This document shows positions 5,052-6,053 of a DNA stretch of 6,053 nucleotides, in pieces. Under the pieces are notes generated by a model. That model was not told where the DNA came from and did not search any database. It worked only from the letters and a program-made list of their open reading frames with translations. The position numbers and the translations under genes were made by a program. Source of the stretch: Lachnospiraceae bacterium (GTDB taxonomy: Bacteria; Bacillota; Clostridia; Lachnospirales; Lachnospiraceae). The stretch covers positions 1 to 6,053 of the forward strand of contig JAAVAG010000165.1 in NCBI GenBank assembly GCA_014804185.1, given 5' to 3'. Within the stretch, counting starts at the first letter, position 1. The number at the start of each line of letters is the position of its first letter.

Positions 5052-6053
5052 ATGGCGATTCAATTTCAGGAGCGGGACAAAATTTTTACCCTAAACACGG
5101 AGCATACCTCTTATCAGATGAAAGTGGACAATTTCGGTTTTCTTCTGCATCTGTATTATGGCGGAAAAATATCCGGCAGTATGGACTATCTTCTGACCTA
5201 TTACGACAGGGGGTTCTCTGGAAATCCGTCCGATGCGGGCAATGACAGAACATATTCTCTGGATGCGCTGCCTCAGGAGTATCCTTCTCTTGGAACCGGC
5301 GATTACCGGAGCAGCGCGCTGGTTATCCGCAACGCGGACGGCTCGGAATGCTGTGATCTGCGCTATGTCAGCCATGAAATCAGAAAAGGAAAGTATGGGC
5401 TGCCGGGACTTCCGGCAGTCCATGCCTCTCAGGAGGAGGCGCAGACGCTGGAAATCCTGCTGGAGGATGTGACGGGCGGCGTACAGGTGCGGCTTCTGTA
5501 CGGCGTGTTGGAGAACATGGATATGATTACCAGGAGCGCAATCATCACCAACCGGGGCGGTGAGAAGATTATTGTGGAGAAAGCGGCGTCCGCCTGCCTG
5601 GATTTTCCCGGCGGGGAATATGAAATACTCAGTTTTTACGGAAGACATGCCATGGAGCGCAATCTGCAGCGTCAGAAAATCGCACACGGAAACTACAGGA
5701 TCGGAAGCCGCAGAGGCGCGTCCAGTCACCAGTACAATCCGGCGGTTATGATGGTGGAGGAGTCCGCAACGGAGGAGAGCGGGCGCTGTTATGGCATGGT
5801 CTTTGTGTACAGCGGCAATTTTCTGTGCGAGGCGGAAAAAGACCAGTATGGGCAGACCAGACTTTTGATGGGGCTGCATGACGAACTGTTTCATTATCCG
5901 CTGGAAAGAGGCGAGACGCTGGCCGTTCCGGAAACTATCCTCGGATATTCGGGAGAGGGCTTTGGAGAACTGTCCCGGAGATACCACCGCTGTATCCGAA
6001 AGCATCTGTGCAGGGATATATGCGGCGGGCAGCCGGGACCCATCCTGCTCAAC
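5052..6053 (+). CDS. Alpha-galactosidase, GH36, N-terminal part (3'-truncated by window edge)
   Basis: Predicted cytoplasmic alpha-galactosidase that releases galactose from melibiose, raffinose or stachyose-type sugars. The frame stays open for 334 codons to the last base, where full-length relatives have about 720-740 residues. The visible part is the N-terminal beta-supersandwich domain of bacterial GH36. Its clearest signature is FSGNPSDAGNDRTYSLD (55-71) followed by PQEYP (74-78). YSGEGFGELSRRYHRC (299-314) comes next, and PILLN (330-334) is the usual lead-in to the catalytic barrel. The barrel with its two catalytic Asp residues lies outside the window, so activity cannot be judged. The ATG at 5052 gives the family-typical MAI start, but its ribosome site is poor: AAGG (5035-5038) is 13 nt away. 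A GTG at 5043 is in frame and only 4 nt from AAGG, adding three residues. The gene is last in the visible operon and is the main clue to the transported sugar. Confidence 0.92.
   Translation, partial: MAIQFQERDKIFTLNTEHTSYQMKVDNFGFLLHLYYGGKISGSMDYLLTYYDRGFSGNPSDAGNDRTYSLDALPQEYPSLGTGDYRSSALVIRNADGSECCDLRYVSHEIRKGKYGLPGLPAVHASQEEAQTLEILLEDVTGGVQVRLLYGVLENMDMITRSAIITNRGGEKIIVEKAASACLDFPGGEYEILSFYGRHAMERNLQRQKIAHGNYRIGSRRGASSHQYNPAVMMVEESATEESGRCYGMVFVYSGNFLCEAEKDQYGQTRLLMGLHDELFHYPLERGETLAVPETILGYSGEGFGELSRRYHRCIRKHLCRDICGGQPGPILLN

Noticed and set aside
5091..6005. 304-codon open frame on the minus strand opposite the GH36 gene
   Set aside because: It is antisense to a frame with clear GH36 motifs over its whole length, its translation has no recognisable domain, and it has no convincing ribosome site. 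It is a shadow of the codon bias of the real gene.
1..6053. CRISPR array, tRNA or rRNA genes, insertion sequence, or defence system
   Set aside because: No spaced direct repeats, no tRNA cloverleaf or rRNA-like segment, and no transposase or integrase motifs were seen. The window is fully accounted for by sugar-utilisation genes and their control region.

Overview
The window looks like part of a gut-type Bacillota chromosome, probably a Lachnospiraceae-like Clostridium. The basis is a roughly balanced base composition, strong AGGAGG-type Shine-Dalgarno sites, a lipoprotein-anchored ABC sugar receptor without its own ATPase gene, and protein sequences typical of that group. Genus and species cannot be named from the sequence alone. 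The locus reads as a carbohydrate-uptake and hydrolysis cluster, most likely for alpha-galactosides (raffinose, melibiose or stachyose type). It is not an obviously new kind of system.

Layout. Positions 1-984 (+) hold the C-terminal part of a GH13 (alpha-amylase family) glycosidase that enters from the left edge. It converges, with a 21-bp gap, on an AraC-family regulator on the minus strand (1006-1863). The 145-bp region 1864-2008 is a divergent control region. It holds a TATAAT box for the regulator, four TATAT-core elements, an extended -10 promoter for the transporter operon and a catabolite-repression (cre)-like sequence in the regulator's leader. From 2009 to the right edge runs a (+) operon: a sugar-binding lipoprotein (2009-3292), two MalF/MalG-type permeases (3312-4181 and 4178-5020, overlapping as ATGA), and the N-terminal third to half of a GH36 alpha-galactosidase (5052 to the edge, no stop in the window).

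How it works together (inference). The regulator would sense the sugar through its cupin domain and activate the divergent operon from sites next to a promoter with a poor -35. The lipoprotein would capture the oligosaccharide outside the cell and the two permeases would carry it in. Power would come from an ATPase encoded elsewhere, as known for MsmX/MsmK-dependent importers. The GH36 enzyme would then remove alpha-1,6-galactose inside the cell. The GH13 enzyme may process the alpha-glucosidic remainder or belong to a neighbouring operon.

Points worth a second look are a near-perfect 15-bp-arm hairpin inside the regulator gene, the clustered operator-like elements, the cre-like sequence in the regulator leader, a candidate internal promoter just before the GH36 gene, and the terminator-less convergent junction.
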